A stretch of DNA of 8,991 nt from Actinomycetota bacterium (GCA_003158705.1 PMKX01000192.1:7970-16960), one strand, 5' to 3'. Positions 1 to 6,291 are shown, counted from the stretch's first letter. Notes: generated from the sequence alone by a model not told the origin. Numbers and translations are program-made.

Positions 1-117
1 GGGGCCGCCTACGGCGCCCAGGCCATCCCGGCGCGCTGGACGGCTGCCCTGCTCGGCCGGGAGAAGATTCTCGCCGTAGCCGATCGCTTGGCCACTTTGG
101 CTGGTGTCGCGACCTAG
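1..117 (+). CDS. ADP-ribosylglycohydrolase family protein, C-terminal end only
   Basis: The window opens inside this gene. Frame 1 is open from base 1 and ends at TAG 115-117, giving 38 residues. The visible peptide has Gly-Ala-Gln-Ala-Ile-Pro-Ala-Arg-Trp, then Leu-Leu-Gly-Arg-Glu-Lys-Ile-Leu, then Ala-Asp-Arg-Leu. This resembles the closing helices of ADP-ribosylglycohydrolase (DraG/ARH) proteins, where a 'YG..AIP..W...L.GRE.I..LAD.L' pattern precedes the C-terminus. Family members remove ADP-ribose from modified proteins or small molecules using a dinuclear Mg/Mn centre. The metal-binding motifs lie upstream of the window, so activity cannot be judged. The next gene follows on the same strand after 126 bp that contain a possible separate promoter, so co-transcription is not implied. 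The assignment rests on a short tail and on recognition by eye. Confidence 0.65.
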   Translation, partial: GAAYGAQAIPARWTAALLGREKILAVADRLATLAGVAT

Positions 118-150
118 CCACGCCCCTGTTTGCCGGCGCGTTGTGCGCGA

Positions 151-156
151 CATAAT
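151..156 (+). promoter_or_regulatory. Candidate -10 box (CATAAT) of the ferritin-like gene
   Basis: CATAAT matches five of six positions of the sigma-70-type -10 consensus and is an AT-rich island in very GC-rich DNA. It lies about 88 bp before the GTG start. The -35 element is poor: the hexamer 128-133 has the right 17-bp spacing but is only weakly similar to consensus, and TTGCCG at 130-135 gives a short 15-bp spacer. If used, transcription would begin near 163 and give a leader of about 80 nt containing the hairpins at 174-211. Confidence 0.35.
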
Positions 157-173
157 GCTCGTACCGTCAGTCA

Positions 174-211
174 GGCCCTCCGAGAGGGCTGCCCCAGCGG
201 GCGGCTCTCGG
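174..211 (+). promoter_or_regulatory. Two competing hairpins in the ferritin leader
   Basis: Hairpin A pairs GCCCTC (175-180) with GAGGGC (184-189) around a CGA loop, and G174 with T190 could add a wobble pair. Hairpin B pairs CCGAGAG (180-186) with CTCTCGG (205-211) and encloses a second small stem, GCCC (191-194) with GGGC (199-202) around CAGC. Bases 180-186 are used by both, so A and B cannot coexist. Neither is followed by a T run, so a classical intrinsic terminator is not indicated. Their position between the candidate promoter and the ribosome binding site at 232-237 suits a leader regulatory element. Chance pairing in GC-rich DNA remains possible. Confidence 0.35.
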
Positions 212-243
212 TCGCGCACAACGTATCTGGAAAGGAGTCGCTC

Positions 244-681
244 GTGGCCCCCGCCGTGAAACAAGTGACCAAGAAGCAGCTCATCGCAGAACTCAACAAC
301 GACCTCGCCAAGGAGTTCTCGGCCCTCATCCAATATGTGCAGCACCAAGCGGTGATCACCGGCCCGGAGTACGACTCCATCCGCAAGGAGCTCGTGATCC
401 ACTCCAACGAGGAGCATATGCACGCCCTCTCGCTCGCCGAGCAGATCGACTACTTGGGCGGCACACCCACCATCAAGGTCGGCGAGATCAAGGTGAGCAA
501 GAACAGCAAGACGATGCTCGAGCAGGATCTAGAGGGTGAGGTAGACGCCGTGGCCCGCTACCGCGCCCGCATCGCGCAGGCCGAGATGCTGCGCGAGTAC
601 GGCCTGCGCCGCGCCTTGGAGGACATTCTGATCATGGAAGAGGAGCACGTCCGCGACCTGCAGAACGCGCTGAACCAGTAG
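244..681 (+). CDS. Bacterioferritin-like diiron ferritin-family protein
   Basis: A 145-residue four-helix ferritin-like protein, probably a cytosolic iron-oxidising or iron-storing oligomer, or a relative acting in peroxide defence. Start choice: GTG 244 sits six bases after AAGGAG (232-237). The frame is open further upstream, but that stretch has no ribosome site and reads as low-complexity. The six diiron ligands can be placed by spacing as in bacterioferritin: Glu24, Glu57 and His60 (ExxH), Glu99, Glu132 and His135 (ExxH). The spacings 24-57 and 99-132 are both 33, as in E. coli Bfr (18-51 and 94-127). The length is slightly below the usual 155-160 residues of Bfr. The position equivalent to the Bfr haem ligand Met52 is His58 here, with a Met one residue later, so haem binding is doubtful. 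The gene is convergent with the GNAT gene, 28 bp away, and appears monocistronic. The fold is near certain, the exact subfamily less so. Confidence 0.88.
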   Translation: MAPAVKQVTKKQLIAELNNDLAKEFSALIQYVQHQAVITGPEYDSIRKELVIHSNEEHMHALSLAEQIDYLGGTPTIKVGEIKVSKNSKTMLEQDLEGEVDAVARYRARIAQAEMLREYGLRRALEDILIMEEEHVRDLQNALNQ

Positions 682-709
682 CAGGGCAGCGATGCCGGCG
701 AGCGCCGCG

Positions 710-1339
710 CTAGCGCAGGGCCGCCGGGGTCTGCGGTGCCGGCGGCCGCAAGTCCTTGGCCATCACGAGACGCTCCACGCCGAGCGTGGCTTCTAGTCGC
801 TCCAGAGTCTCGCGCAAAGGCGCGAAGTCCACGCTCGCGAAGCCCAGCTTCTCGTAAAGCGCCCGAGCTCGGCCGTTGTCTCTATCGACAAGGAGATGCA
901 GACGCGGGGCACTCTGAGCCCGCGCCGCCTCGATGACGGTCGACGCGAGTCTCATTCCGAGACCCGCCCCGCGCACCCTGGGCTCGACAAACGCGAAGGA
1001 CAGCCAGAGTCCCGGGTAGAGGATCCCTTGGCCGTCCGGGTTGCAGACGAGCTGTGCGCAACCCAGCACGCGCCCGGGCTTCTGCTATGCCCCGTGCCGG
1101 TCACGGCCACCGTGCCGCGGCTCACGGACGGCGACGAACGTCGTGAGTCGCTGGCCGTGCACGCTGGGCGCCGTCGGCAGACCCGCCGCCAGGCGCTTCG
1201 CCTGAGCCAGCTCATCCCCGCACCCTTCGCGAACCGCCACGCGACGGCAGACCGACGCGGCGGCAAGGCGCCGGTACCAGCGGCGCCGCTGCAGAGCAGC
1301 CAGGGCTCTCGTTCCGGCCCTTCTCAGGCGCCTACCCAC
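710..1339 (-). pseudogene. GNAT acetyltransferase interrupted by an in-frame TAG
   Basis: One minus-strand frame runs from GTG 1339 to TAG 710-712 with a single internal stop, TAG at 1087-1085. The 84 codons before it give an Arg-rich leader and then a plausible GNAT first strand and helix (from about codon 34, VAVREG onward) and second strand (TTFVAVRE). The 124 codons after it continue directly with strand 3 (RVLGCAQLV), strand 4, the acetyl-CoA pyrophosphate loop R-V-R-G-A-G-L-G, and motif B with DNGRARALYEKLGF, which are strong family signatures. GNAT enzymes transfer an acetyl group from acetyl-CoA to an amine; the substrate is unknown. GTG 1339 starts five bases after the ABC transporter stop, and GGAG lies eight bases before it inside that gene's end, so the two look translationally coupled. 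The stop falls in an unusually long strand 2-3 loop. Possible readings are a nonsense mutation, a base error, read-through, or separate translation of the downstream 119 codons from GTG 1069, which has no visible ribosome site. Confidence 0.65.
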
Positions 1340-1344
1340 CGGCT

Positions 1345-3177
1345 CTACTCCAGCTCAGAGTCCAACCGGTATGCGCGAGCCTGCAACTCGTACATGCGCG
1401 CGTAGCGCCCGTCGAGTTCCATGAGCTCGTCGTGGCTGCCGCTCTCGGCGATACGCCCGTGTTCGAGGATGTGGATACGGTCGGCCATGCGTACGGTCGA
1501 GAAGCGGTGACTGATGAGGATCACGGCGCGGCCCTTGGCGAGCGCACGGATATGTTCGAACGCCTTCCACTCGGAGGTCGGGTCCAGGGCGCTGGTGGGT
1601 TCGTCGAAGACCAGGATCTCGGCGTCGCGCACGAACGCTCGCGCCAGGGCGACCTTCTGCCACTCGCCGATGCTCAGCTCCTCGCCCTCGGCAAACCACT
1701 TGCCGAGCATCGTGTCGTAGCCGCGGCGCAGCCCCTGGATGACCTCGTCAGCTCCCGCGTCGCGGGCCGCCTCCTCGATCGCCGCTCCTTGCTGATCGAG
1801 GTCGATGTTGCCCACCCAGATGTTCTGGCGGGCGGAGAGCTGGTACTGCGAGTAGTCCTGGAAGATGACGCTCATGCTCTTGCGCAGAAGGATCGGGTCG
1901 AACTCGCGTATGTCGATGCCGTCCACGGTGATCGTGCCCTCGTGTGGGTCGTACAACCGGCAGAGGAGCTTCACCAGGGTCGTCTTGCCGGAGCCGTTGG
2001 GACCAACAAGAGCGGCTACCTCGCCGGGCTTGATCTCGAGTGAGACCTTGTCCAGCGCCGTGCGCGCCGTCTCGGGGTACTGGAACGTCACCTCTTTGAA
2101 GACCACGCCCTCGCGCATCGGCCGGGGGATCGGCTTGGGATCGGGCGGCGACTGCAGGTGCGGCTCCAGCGTCATGAACTCGTAGAAGTAGGTGAGAAAG
2201 AGATTGTCCTCGTACAGACTCGCGAGCCCGCCGAGCAACGACTGCATCGATGAGAGGGCAGTCTGCAGAGCGCCGTAGTACATCATCATCTGGCCCACGT
2301 TGAGCACTCCGTTGATCGTTCGCCAGGCGATGTACAGGAAGGTGCCGAACACCGCCAGCACGGCACCGACGCCACTCGCCAGGTCGGCGAGCGATCGCTT
2401 GAGCGTGATGGTGAGACGCTCGCGGCGCAGCACTTTGCGCAGCTCGCGGTACCAGCCACGCAGGAGCTCCCCCAGGCCGAAAAGGCGCAGCTCCTTGGCC
2501 TTGGTCCCATCCGTGAGCAGGTAGTGGAAGTAGTACGACTGCCGGTCGGCCATCGTCCGCCGGCGTTGCCATTGGTACAGCTGTGCCGAGAAGCGCAGCC
2601 GCACCACGGCTCCCGGCAGGACCACGAAGATCACGATCACGCCGATGATCCAGTTCAGCGTGAGCAGAAGGCTCGCCATGCCCACGAGCGAGATGACGCT
2701 CTGCGCCAGACCAGTCAGGTCGTTGACGATAGACATCGGCCGGGTAGGCGCCTCCTGCTGTGCGCGATGCAGTACATCGTAGTAGCGCGAGTTCTCGTAG
2801 TACTCGAGGTCGACGGCAATGGACTTTGAGTGCACGATGTCCGAAACGTAGTCGGCGACCACTTGACCCATCGCCTGACTGGTCAGGGTGCCCAAGGACT
2901 TGAGCGCGGCGGAGACCAAGCCGACCACACCGGCGAAGATGATGAGCAGAAGGATATGCCGGAATGAGGCGCCCTTGTCCGGCGCCGTGATCCCCTTCAT
3001 AACGTCGTTCACGATGAACTTCAGAAGAAGCAGGCCAAGAAGAGGCAGCAGGCCCTGCCCGATCGCCATGACCGCGCTGACCACCGTCCAACCGGGAGCC
3101 GCGCTCCACACCAGACGCACGGCGCGCCCGACGTGCAGGGCATCCTTGACGCGCAGGCCGCCAGTATCGCTGTTCAG
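1345..3177 (-). CDS. ABC exporter half-transporter (fused membrane and ATPase domains)
   Basis: A type I ABC exporter subunit that would dimerise in the cytoplasmic membrane and use ATP to export an unknown compound (drug, lipid or peptide). Numbered from GTG 3120 (591 residues), membrane segments fall near 12-37, 53-76, 135-176 and 243-290. The ATPase domain begins near 338 and has Walker A GPNGSGKT (373-380), Q-loop Gln421, signature LSIGE (482-486, a variant of LSGGQ), Walker B ILVFDE (502-507), D-loop SALD (510-513) and H-loop His538. All catalytic residues are present. I place the start at CTG 3177, giving 610 residues. GAGGAG (3191-3186) lies eight bases before it, the added residues (LRVKDALHVGRAVRLVW) resemble the usual cytosolic lead-in, and GTG 3120 has no ribosome site. 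Automated callers would probably choose 3120. The gene is followed at five bases by the GNAT gene and is divergent from the MttB-family gene. Confidence 0.92.
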   Translation of the reverse strand: MNSDTGGLRVKDALHVGRAVRLVWSAAPGWTVVSAVMAIGQGLLPLLGLLLLKFIVNDVMKGITAPDKGASFRHILLLIIFAGVVGLVSAALKSLGTLTSQAMGQVVADYVSDIVHSKSIAVDLEYYENSRYYDVLHRAQQEAPTRPMSIVNDLTGLAQSVISLVGMASLLLTLNWIIGVIVIFVVLPGAVVRLRFSAQLYQWQRRRTMADRQSYYFHYLLTDGTKAKELRLFGLGELLRGWYRELRKVLRRERLTITLKRSLADLASGVGAVLAVFGTFLYIAWRTINGVLNVGQMMMYYGALQTALSSMQSLLGGLASLYEDNLFLTYFYEFMTLEPHLQSPPDPKPIPRPMREGVVFKEVTFQYPETARTALDKVSLEIKPGEVAALVGPNGSGKTTLVKLLCRLYDPHEGTITVDGIDIREFDPILLRKSMSVIFQDYSQYQLSARQNIWVGNIDLDQQGAAIEEAARDAGADEVIQGLRRGYDTMLGKWFAEGEELSIGEWQKVALARAFVRDAEILVFDEPTSALDPTSEWKAFEHIRALAKGRAVILISHRFSTVRMADRIHILEHGRIAESGSHDELMELDGRYARMYELQARAYRLDSELE

Positions 3178-3280
3178 CTGTGGTGCTCCTCGAACCGGGG
3201 CTGAGGCCTGAGCGGGCGCCGGGCGACCGCCAAGCCATGTCTGCCTTCGCTGCCGCCTCGCGCGGCGGCCGGACCTGCCT

Positions 3281-3286
3281 AGTATA
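3281..3286 (-). promoter_or_regulatory. Candidate -10 box (TATACT) of the ABC transporter unit
   Basis: Reading the minus strand, TATACT (3286-3281) matches five of six -10 positions. It is the only AT-rich spot in the divergent region. No good -35 box is seen at 16-18 bp; that place is occupied by an inverted repeat (3297-3324), which would fit activator dependence. Transcription would start near 3274 and give a leader of about 97 nt. A perfect six-base hairpin, GCCGCC (3252-3257) with GGCGGC (3264-3269), lies near the leader's 5' end. Confidence 0.4.
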
Positions 3287-3296
3287 GCGGCGCGGC

Positions 3297-3324
3297 GGCG
3301 CAGGTGGGGCGCAAGCCCTGCGCC
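3297..3324. repeat. 8+8 bp inverted repeat, possible operator between divergent genes
   Basis: GGCGCAGG (3297-3304) and CCTGCGCC (3317-3324) are perfect inverted copies separated by 12 bases. The repeat covers the place where the -35 element of the minus-strand ABC promoter would be (about 3304-3309) and lies upstream of the MttB-family gene on the other strand. Such a site could bind a dimeric regulator acting on either gene. The arms are pure G+C apart from one base pair, so chance is not excluded. Confidence 0.3.
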
Positions 3325-3379
3325 TGCGGCCCGACGGCGTGCGACGGTGAGGCGCTGAGTCAGTGCCTGGCGGCGGCGG

Positions 3380-3388
3380 TGGTAGACT
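3380..3388 (+). promoter_or_regulatory. Candidate extended -10 (TGG-TAGACT) of the MttB-family gene
   Basis: TAGACT (3383-3388) is a TANNNT-type -10 box preceded by TGG, the extended -10 pattern. No convincing -35 box is present. Transcription would start near 3395, leaving a leader of about 32 nt that includes the strong ribosome site GGAGG at 3417-3421. Confidence 0.35.
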
Positions 3389-3426
3389 CCGGCGGCCGGT
3401 CACACGCCGAGGTCGGGGAGGATCGC

Positions 3427-4881
3427 ATGCGCGCTCGAGTCCAGTGGACGACCCATGCCGAGCGCGAGCTCGTCATCGACGAGGCGCTCGGCCTGCTCGA
3501 GCGCGTGGGCATGAGATTCGGCACCTGCCAGACGCTCGAGGCGCTGGTCCAGGCAGGCGCCCGCGTGGACCGCGCAGCAGGCGTGGCGCGGCTGCCGCGC
3601 GAGCTCGTCACGCGCGTCCTCGCCCAGTGCCCGCGCGACGTGCCGCTGGCCGGCGCCACTCCCGCAGACGACTGCCTGCTCGACGGCAAGGGCGTCCACT
3701 TCGTCCCGTCGGGTTCGCCCACACAGACACTCGACTTCGAGACGGGCGAGTATCGCTTGGGGACCCTCGAGGACGTGCGCCGCTCGACGATCGTCGCCGA
3801 TGCCATGCCGGTTGTCGATGTCATGTGGCCGCTCGTGACGGCGACCGACGTGCCCGGCGCGCGGCACATCTTTGCCGACCTGCTGGCCGGTGTGTCGTGG
3901 AGCGCCAAGCATCTCCAGTACGACGTCACGGCCATGTGGCAGGTCGAGCCGATGGTGCGCCTCATGGAGATCCTCTGCGGCGGCCTCGACGAGTTCCGCC
4001 GGCGGCCGCGAATCAGCTTCGTGTGCTGCAGCACCTCGCCGCTCGCCGTCGACAGCGCTCTGCTCGACGCGAGCGTCGCCGTCGCCCGCTACGGCGCACC
4101 CATCGTCGTCTACCCGATGCCGATCGCCGGCGCGACGGCGCCGGTCACCATCGCCGGTACGGTGGCCATGGACGTCGCCGAGTTTCTGGGCGTGGCCACG
4201 GCCATCGGCGTCGGCGCGCCCGGCGCCCGGCTCATCCTCGGCGCCGGCACCAGCTTGCTCGACATGAGGGCCACGACCTACTCGTTGGCCGCCCTCGAGA
4301 CAGCCCTCATGGCCGCCGCCTGTGTCGAGATCGGCCACCATCTGGGCGTGCCGGTGCTGGCCCCGGGTCTCTCGAGCGATGCCAAGTACGGCGGCTTCCA
4401 GGCGGGCTTCGAGAAGGCGCTCAAGGGTCTCGTCGTAGCCTCGAGCGGCGCCGACCTCATCACCGGCGGCATCGGGCTGCTCTCCGGCGCCAACATCATG
4501 AGCCTCCCTCAGATCGTCATGGACGCCGAGGTCGCCACCATGATCCGGCGTCTGCTCGCCGACACGGAGATCTCCGCCCAGACGATCATGGAAGACGCCA
4601 TGGAGCGCCTGAGCTTCTCAGGCGACTACCTGCGCGAGAAGGAGACGCGGCTGCGCGTCCGGGCCGGCGAGCACTTCATGCCCACCGTCGCCTCGCGGCT
4701 CTCGCTGGAGATGTGGCAGAAGGCCGGCCGGGACGAACTCGCCGTGGCCGGCGAGAAGGTGCGCGAGATCGTCGCCGCAGCCGATGCCCGCGGGCCCGTC
4801 CTCCCTGCGGAGACCGTCGCAGAGCTCGAGGCGGTCGTCAGCGAGGCCGCTGCCGACGCCGAGGCGCGCGGCCTGGCGTAG
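3427..4881 (+). CDS. MttB-family methyltransferase, non-pyrrolysine type
   Basis: A 484-residue homologue of trimethylamine methyltransferase MttB. In this family a TIM-barrel enzyme moves a methyl group from a methylated or quaternary amine to the cobalt of a partner corrinoid protein. Start: ATG 3427 lies five bases after GGAGG (3417-3421), and the product then has the family's usual length. Recognisable stretches are the N-terminal helix with LLERVGMRF (23-31), CSTSPLAVD (201-209), the barrel segment PMPIAGATAPVTIAGT (230-245), and SSDAKYGGFQAGFEKAL (316-332). In true MttB an in-frame TAG encodes pyrrolysine near the active site; here the whole frame has no TAG before its end. It therefore belongs with MtgB-like enzymes, where known substrates are glycine betaine, proline betaine or carnitine, but its substrate cannot be read from sequence. 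No corrinoid (MttC-like) or MtrH-like methyltransferase gene is nearby. The gene is convergent with the second MFS gene, 36 bp away. Confidence 0.88.
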   Translation: MRARVQWTTHAERELVIDEALGLLERVGMRFGTCQTLEALVQAGARVDRAAGVARLPRELVTRVLAQCPRDVPLAGATPADDCLLDGKGVHFVPSGSPTQTLDFETGEYRLGTLEDVRRSTIVADAMPVVDVMWPLVTATDVPGARHIFADLLAGVSWSAKHLQYDVTAMWQVEPMVRLMEILCGGLDEFRRRPRISFVCCSTSPLAVDSALLDASVAVARYGAPIVVYPMPIAGATAPVTIAGTVAMDVAEFLGVATAIGVGAPGARLILGAGTSLLDMRATTYSLAALETALMAAACVEIGHHLGVPVLAPGLSSDAKYGGFQAGFEKALKGLVVASSGADLITGGIGLLSGANIMSLPQIVMDAEVATMIRRLLADTEISAQTIMEDAMERLSFSGDYLREKETRLRVRAGEHFMPTVASRLSLEMWQKAGRDELAVAGEKVREIVAAADARGPVLPAETVAELEAVVSEAAADAEARGLA

Positions 4882-4886
4882 TCGGC

Positions 4887-4912
4887 GCCGCGCCGCCAGC
4901 ATCGCCCGCGGC
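4887..4912. terminator. Possible bidirectional hairpin between convergent genes
   Basis: GCCGCG (4887-4892) and CGCGGC (4907-4912) can pair around a 14-base loop in the 36-bp gap between the stops of the MttB-family gene and the second MFS gene. A competing shorter stem is CGGCG (4883-4887) with CGCCG (4891-4895). There is no T run on either strand, so this is at best a U-less terminator of the sort often proposed in high-GC bacteria. Confidence 0.25.
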
Positions 4913-4917
4913 AGCCT

Positions 4918-6201
4918 CTATGCCGAGGCGGCGGGGCGGCGCTGCTTGACGCTCAACAGCACGAACAGCGCCGATCCGACCAGCCCCACCACCAGGTCGA
5001 TGAAGAACGTCTGCCTGCCGCCAAGCGCACCGATCGCCCAGCCGCCGAACATCGGTCCCAGGCCACGGCCGAAGCAGTCGACCAGCGTCCAGGCACCCAT
5101 GTAGCGGCCGCGCAGCTCTTCCGAAGCGTAGTCGCTGACGATGCTCGACGAGATGGGCCACAACAGCACCTCGCCCACGGCGAAGATGACCACAAAGATA
5201 CCCACCGTCCAGCCGCCCACGGCGAAGGCCACTCCGCCCACCCCCACCGCGATGAGCAGCGCGGCCAGGGCCATCACCAGAAGGCTGTCGCGGTGCCTCA
5301 TCAGACGCACGAGCGGGTACTGGAGCACGGCGATCGTCAAGCCGCAAATGGCGAGCAGCAGACCCCACGACCCCGGCGCCATGCGCAACGTGCGCACCAG
5401 GAACACGGGGAAGATCCACAAGAACTGGCCGAAGCCGAACAGCGTCAGCAAGGACACCAGGGAGAAGCTCAGAAAGCGACGATCCCGGAAGATCGTGCGA
5501 TAGCTCGCGAAGGCGTCGCCGACCGACTCGAACTCGGGGGCCTCGGCGGCGGCGAGGATCGCCTCCTCGGCCCCGGCCCCCACACCGACTTGACCGCCGC
5601 CCTGCGGGGCGTCGCCGGCCGTCGCCCTGTCCGCGCTTCTCGGCTTCGTCTCTTTGACCCAGAAGATGATCATCACCAGGAACACGCCGCAGCCGATCGA
5701 CGCCGTGGCAAAGAGCACGCGATACGAGTAGTGGGCGGCGATGAGCAGGCCGGCGATGGCCGGCCCGAAGATGACGCCGGCGTTGATGGCCAACCGCCAG
5801 ATGCCATAGGCCTCGGGCCGTCGCGCGACCGGCAGCCAGTCGGCGATCATGGCGTTGCTCGCCGTCAAGAAGAGCGGCCAGCCGATGGCGCCTTCGACGA
5901 TGGCGATCACGGCGACCTGCCACACGTGATGCGCCACAGCCATGCCCGTGTAGAAGAAGATGATGGTCGCCGCCGACACGGCCAGCACGCCGCGCCGGCC
6001 TCGACGGTCGGTGACCACACCCCCCACAAGCTGCATCGGCAGCCCGGCGAACGCAGCCACGCCCCAAAGGATGCCGACCGTGGTCATGGAGAAATGCATG
6101 GTCGAGTTCAAGAAGAGCGTCTCGTACGGCATGCCCACGGCAATGGCCACGTTGAAGAGAAAGACGCCCGCCACGAAGACCCAGAACTGACGCGGGAACA
6201 C
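4918..6201 (-). CDS. MFS transporter, second of a tandem paralogous pair
   Basis: A 12-helix major facilitator superfamily permease of the cytoplasmic membrane, probably a proton-coupled exporter; the substrate is not predictable. Numbered from GTG 6201 (427 residues), MFS motif A follows helix 2 as GGVVTDRRGRR (60-70). Other landmarks are GWPLF and NAMIAD (107-121), the helix-5 stretch NAGVIFGPAIAG (140-151), a charged and Gly/Ala-rich central loop (about 187-235) and RGRYMG (364-369). All of these recur in the upstream MFS gene, whose central loop is shorter by roughly 25 residues. The start is problematic. In-frame coding continues upstream, and the paralogue has 14 residues before the shared FPRQFW. 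The same 14-residue point here is a GTC codon (6240-6238), five bases after GGGAGG (6251-6246). GTG 6201 has no ribosome site. The true product may have 440 residues. It lies downstream of the first MFS gene, beyond a strong stem-loop. Confidence 0.9.
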   Translation of the reverse strand: MFPRQFWVFVAGVFLFNVAIAVGMPYETLFLNSTMHFSMTTVGILWGVAAFAGLPMQLVGGVVTDRRGRRGVLAVSAATIIFFYTGMAVAHHVWQVAVIAIVEGAIGWPLFLTASNAMIADWLPVARRPEAYGIWRLAINAGVIFGPAIAGLLIAAHYSYRVLFATASIGCGVFLVMIIFWVKETKPRSADRATAGDAPQGGGQVGVGAGAEEAILAAAEAPEFESVGDAFASYRTIFRDRRFLSFSLVSLLTLFGFGQFLWIFPVFLVRTLRMAPGSWGLLLAICGLTIAVLQYPLVRLMRHRDSLLVMALAALLIAVGVGGVAFAVGGWTVGIFVVIFAVGEVLLWPISSSIVSDYASEELRGRYMGAWTLVDCFGRGLGPMFGGWAIGALGGRQTFFIDLVVGLVGSALFVLLSVKQRRPAASA

Positions 6202-6291
6202 GCGCAGGTCTTGTGCGATCCTATCGGCTAGCCGAGCGACGGCATCCTCCCTCCGGCAGACAATCCTACCTCAGCCCCAGCTCCCACCCCC

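Noticed and set aside
130..243. Upstream extension of the ferritin gene to TTG 130
   Set aside because: The added residues are unlike any ferritin N-terminus, there is no ribosome site there, and AAGGAG is ideally placed before GTG 244.
682..716. Terminator between the ferritin and GNAT genes
   Set aside because: Only short stems are available (GGCA-GCGA-TGCC at 685-696 and a loopless palindrome GCGCTAGCGC at 707-716), with no T run.
710..1339. Pyrrolysine or other amber recoding in the GNAT gene, given an MttB homologue nearby
   Set aside because: The MttB homologue has no in-frame TAG and TAG ends six of eight genes here, so amber behaves as a normal stop. A nonsense mutation or base error is simpler.
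896..1405. Plus-strand open frame opposite the GNAT gene
   Set aside because: No motifs or ribosome site. The minus-strand frame carries the GNAT signatures.
1748..3403. Minus-strand open frame of 551 codons in another frame over the ABC gene
   Set aside because: Its product is Arg/Ala/Pro-rich with no recognisable domain. The ABC transporter frame has every catalytic motif.
3363..4949. Plus-strand open frame of 528 codons overlapping the MttB-family gene
   Set aside because: Arg-rich low-complexity product typical of an out-of-frame reading of GC-rich coding sequence.
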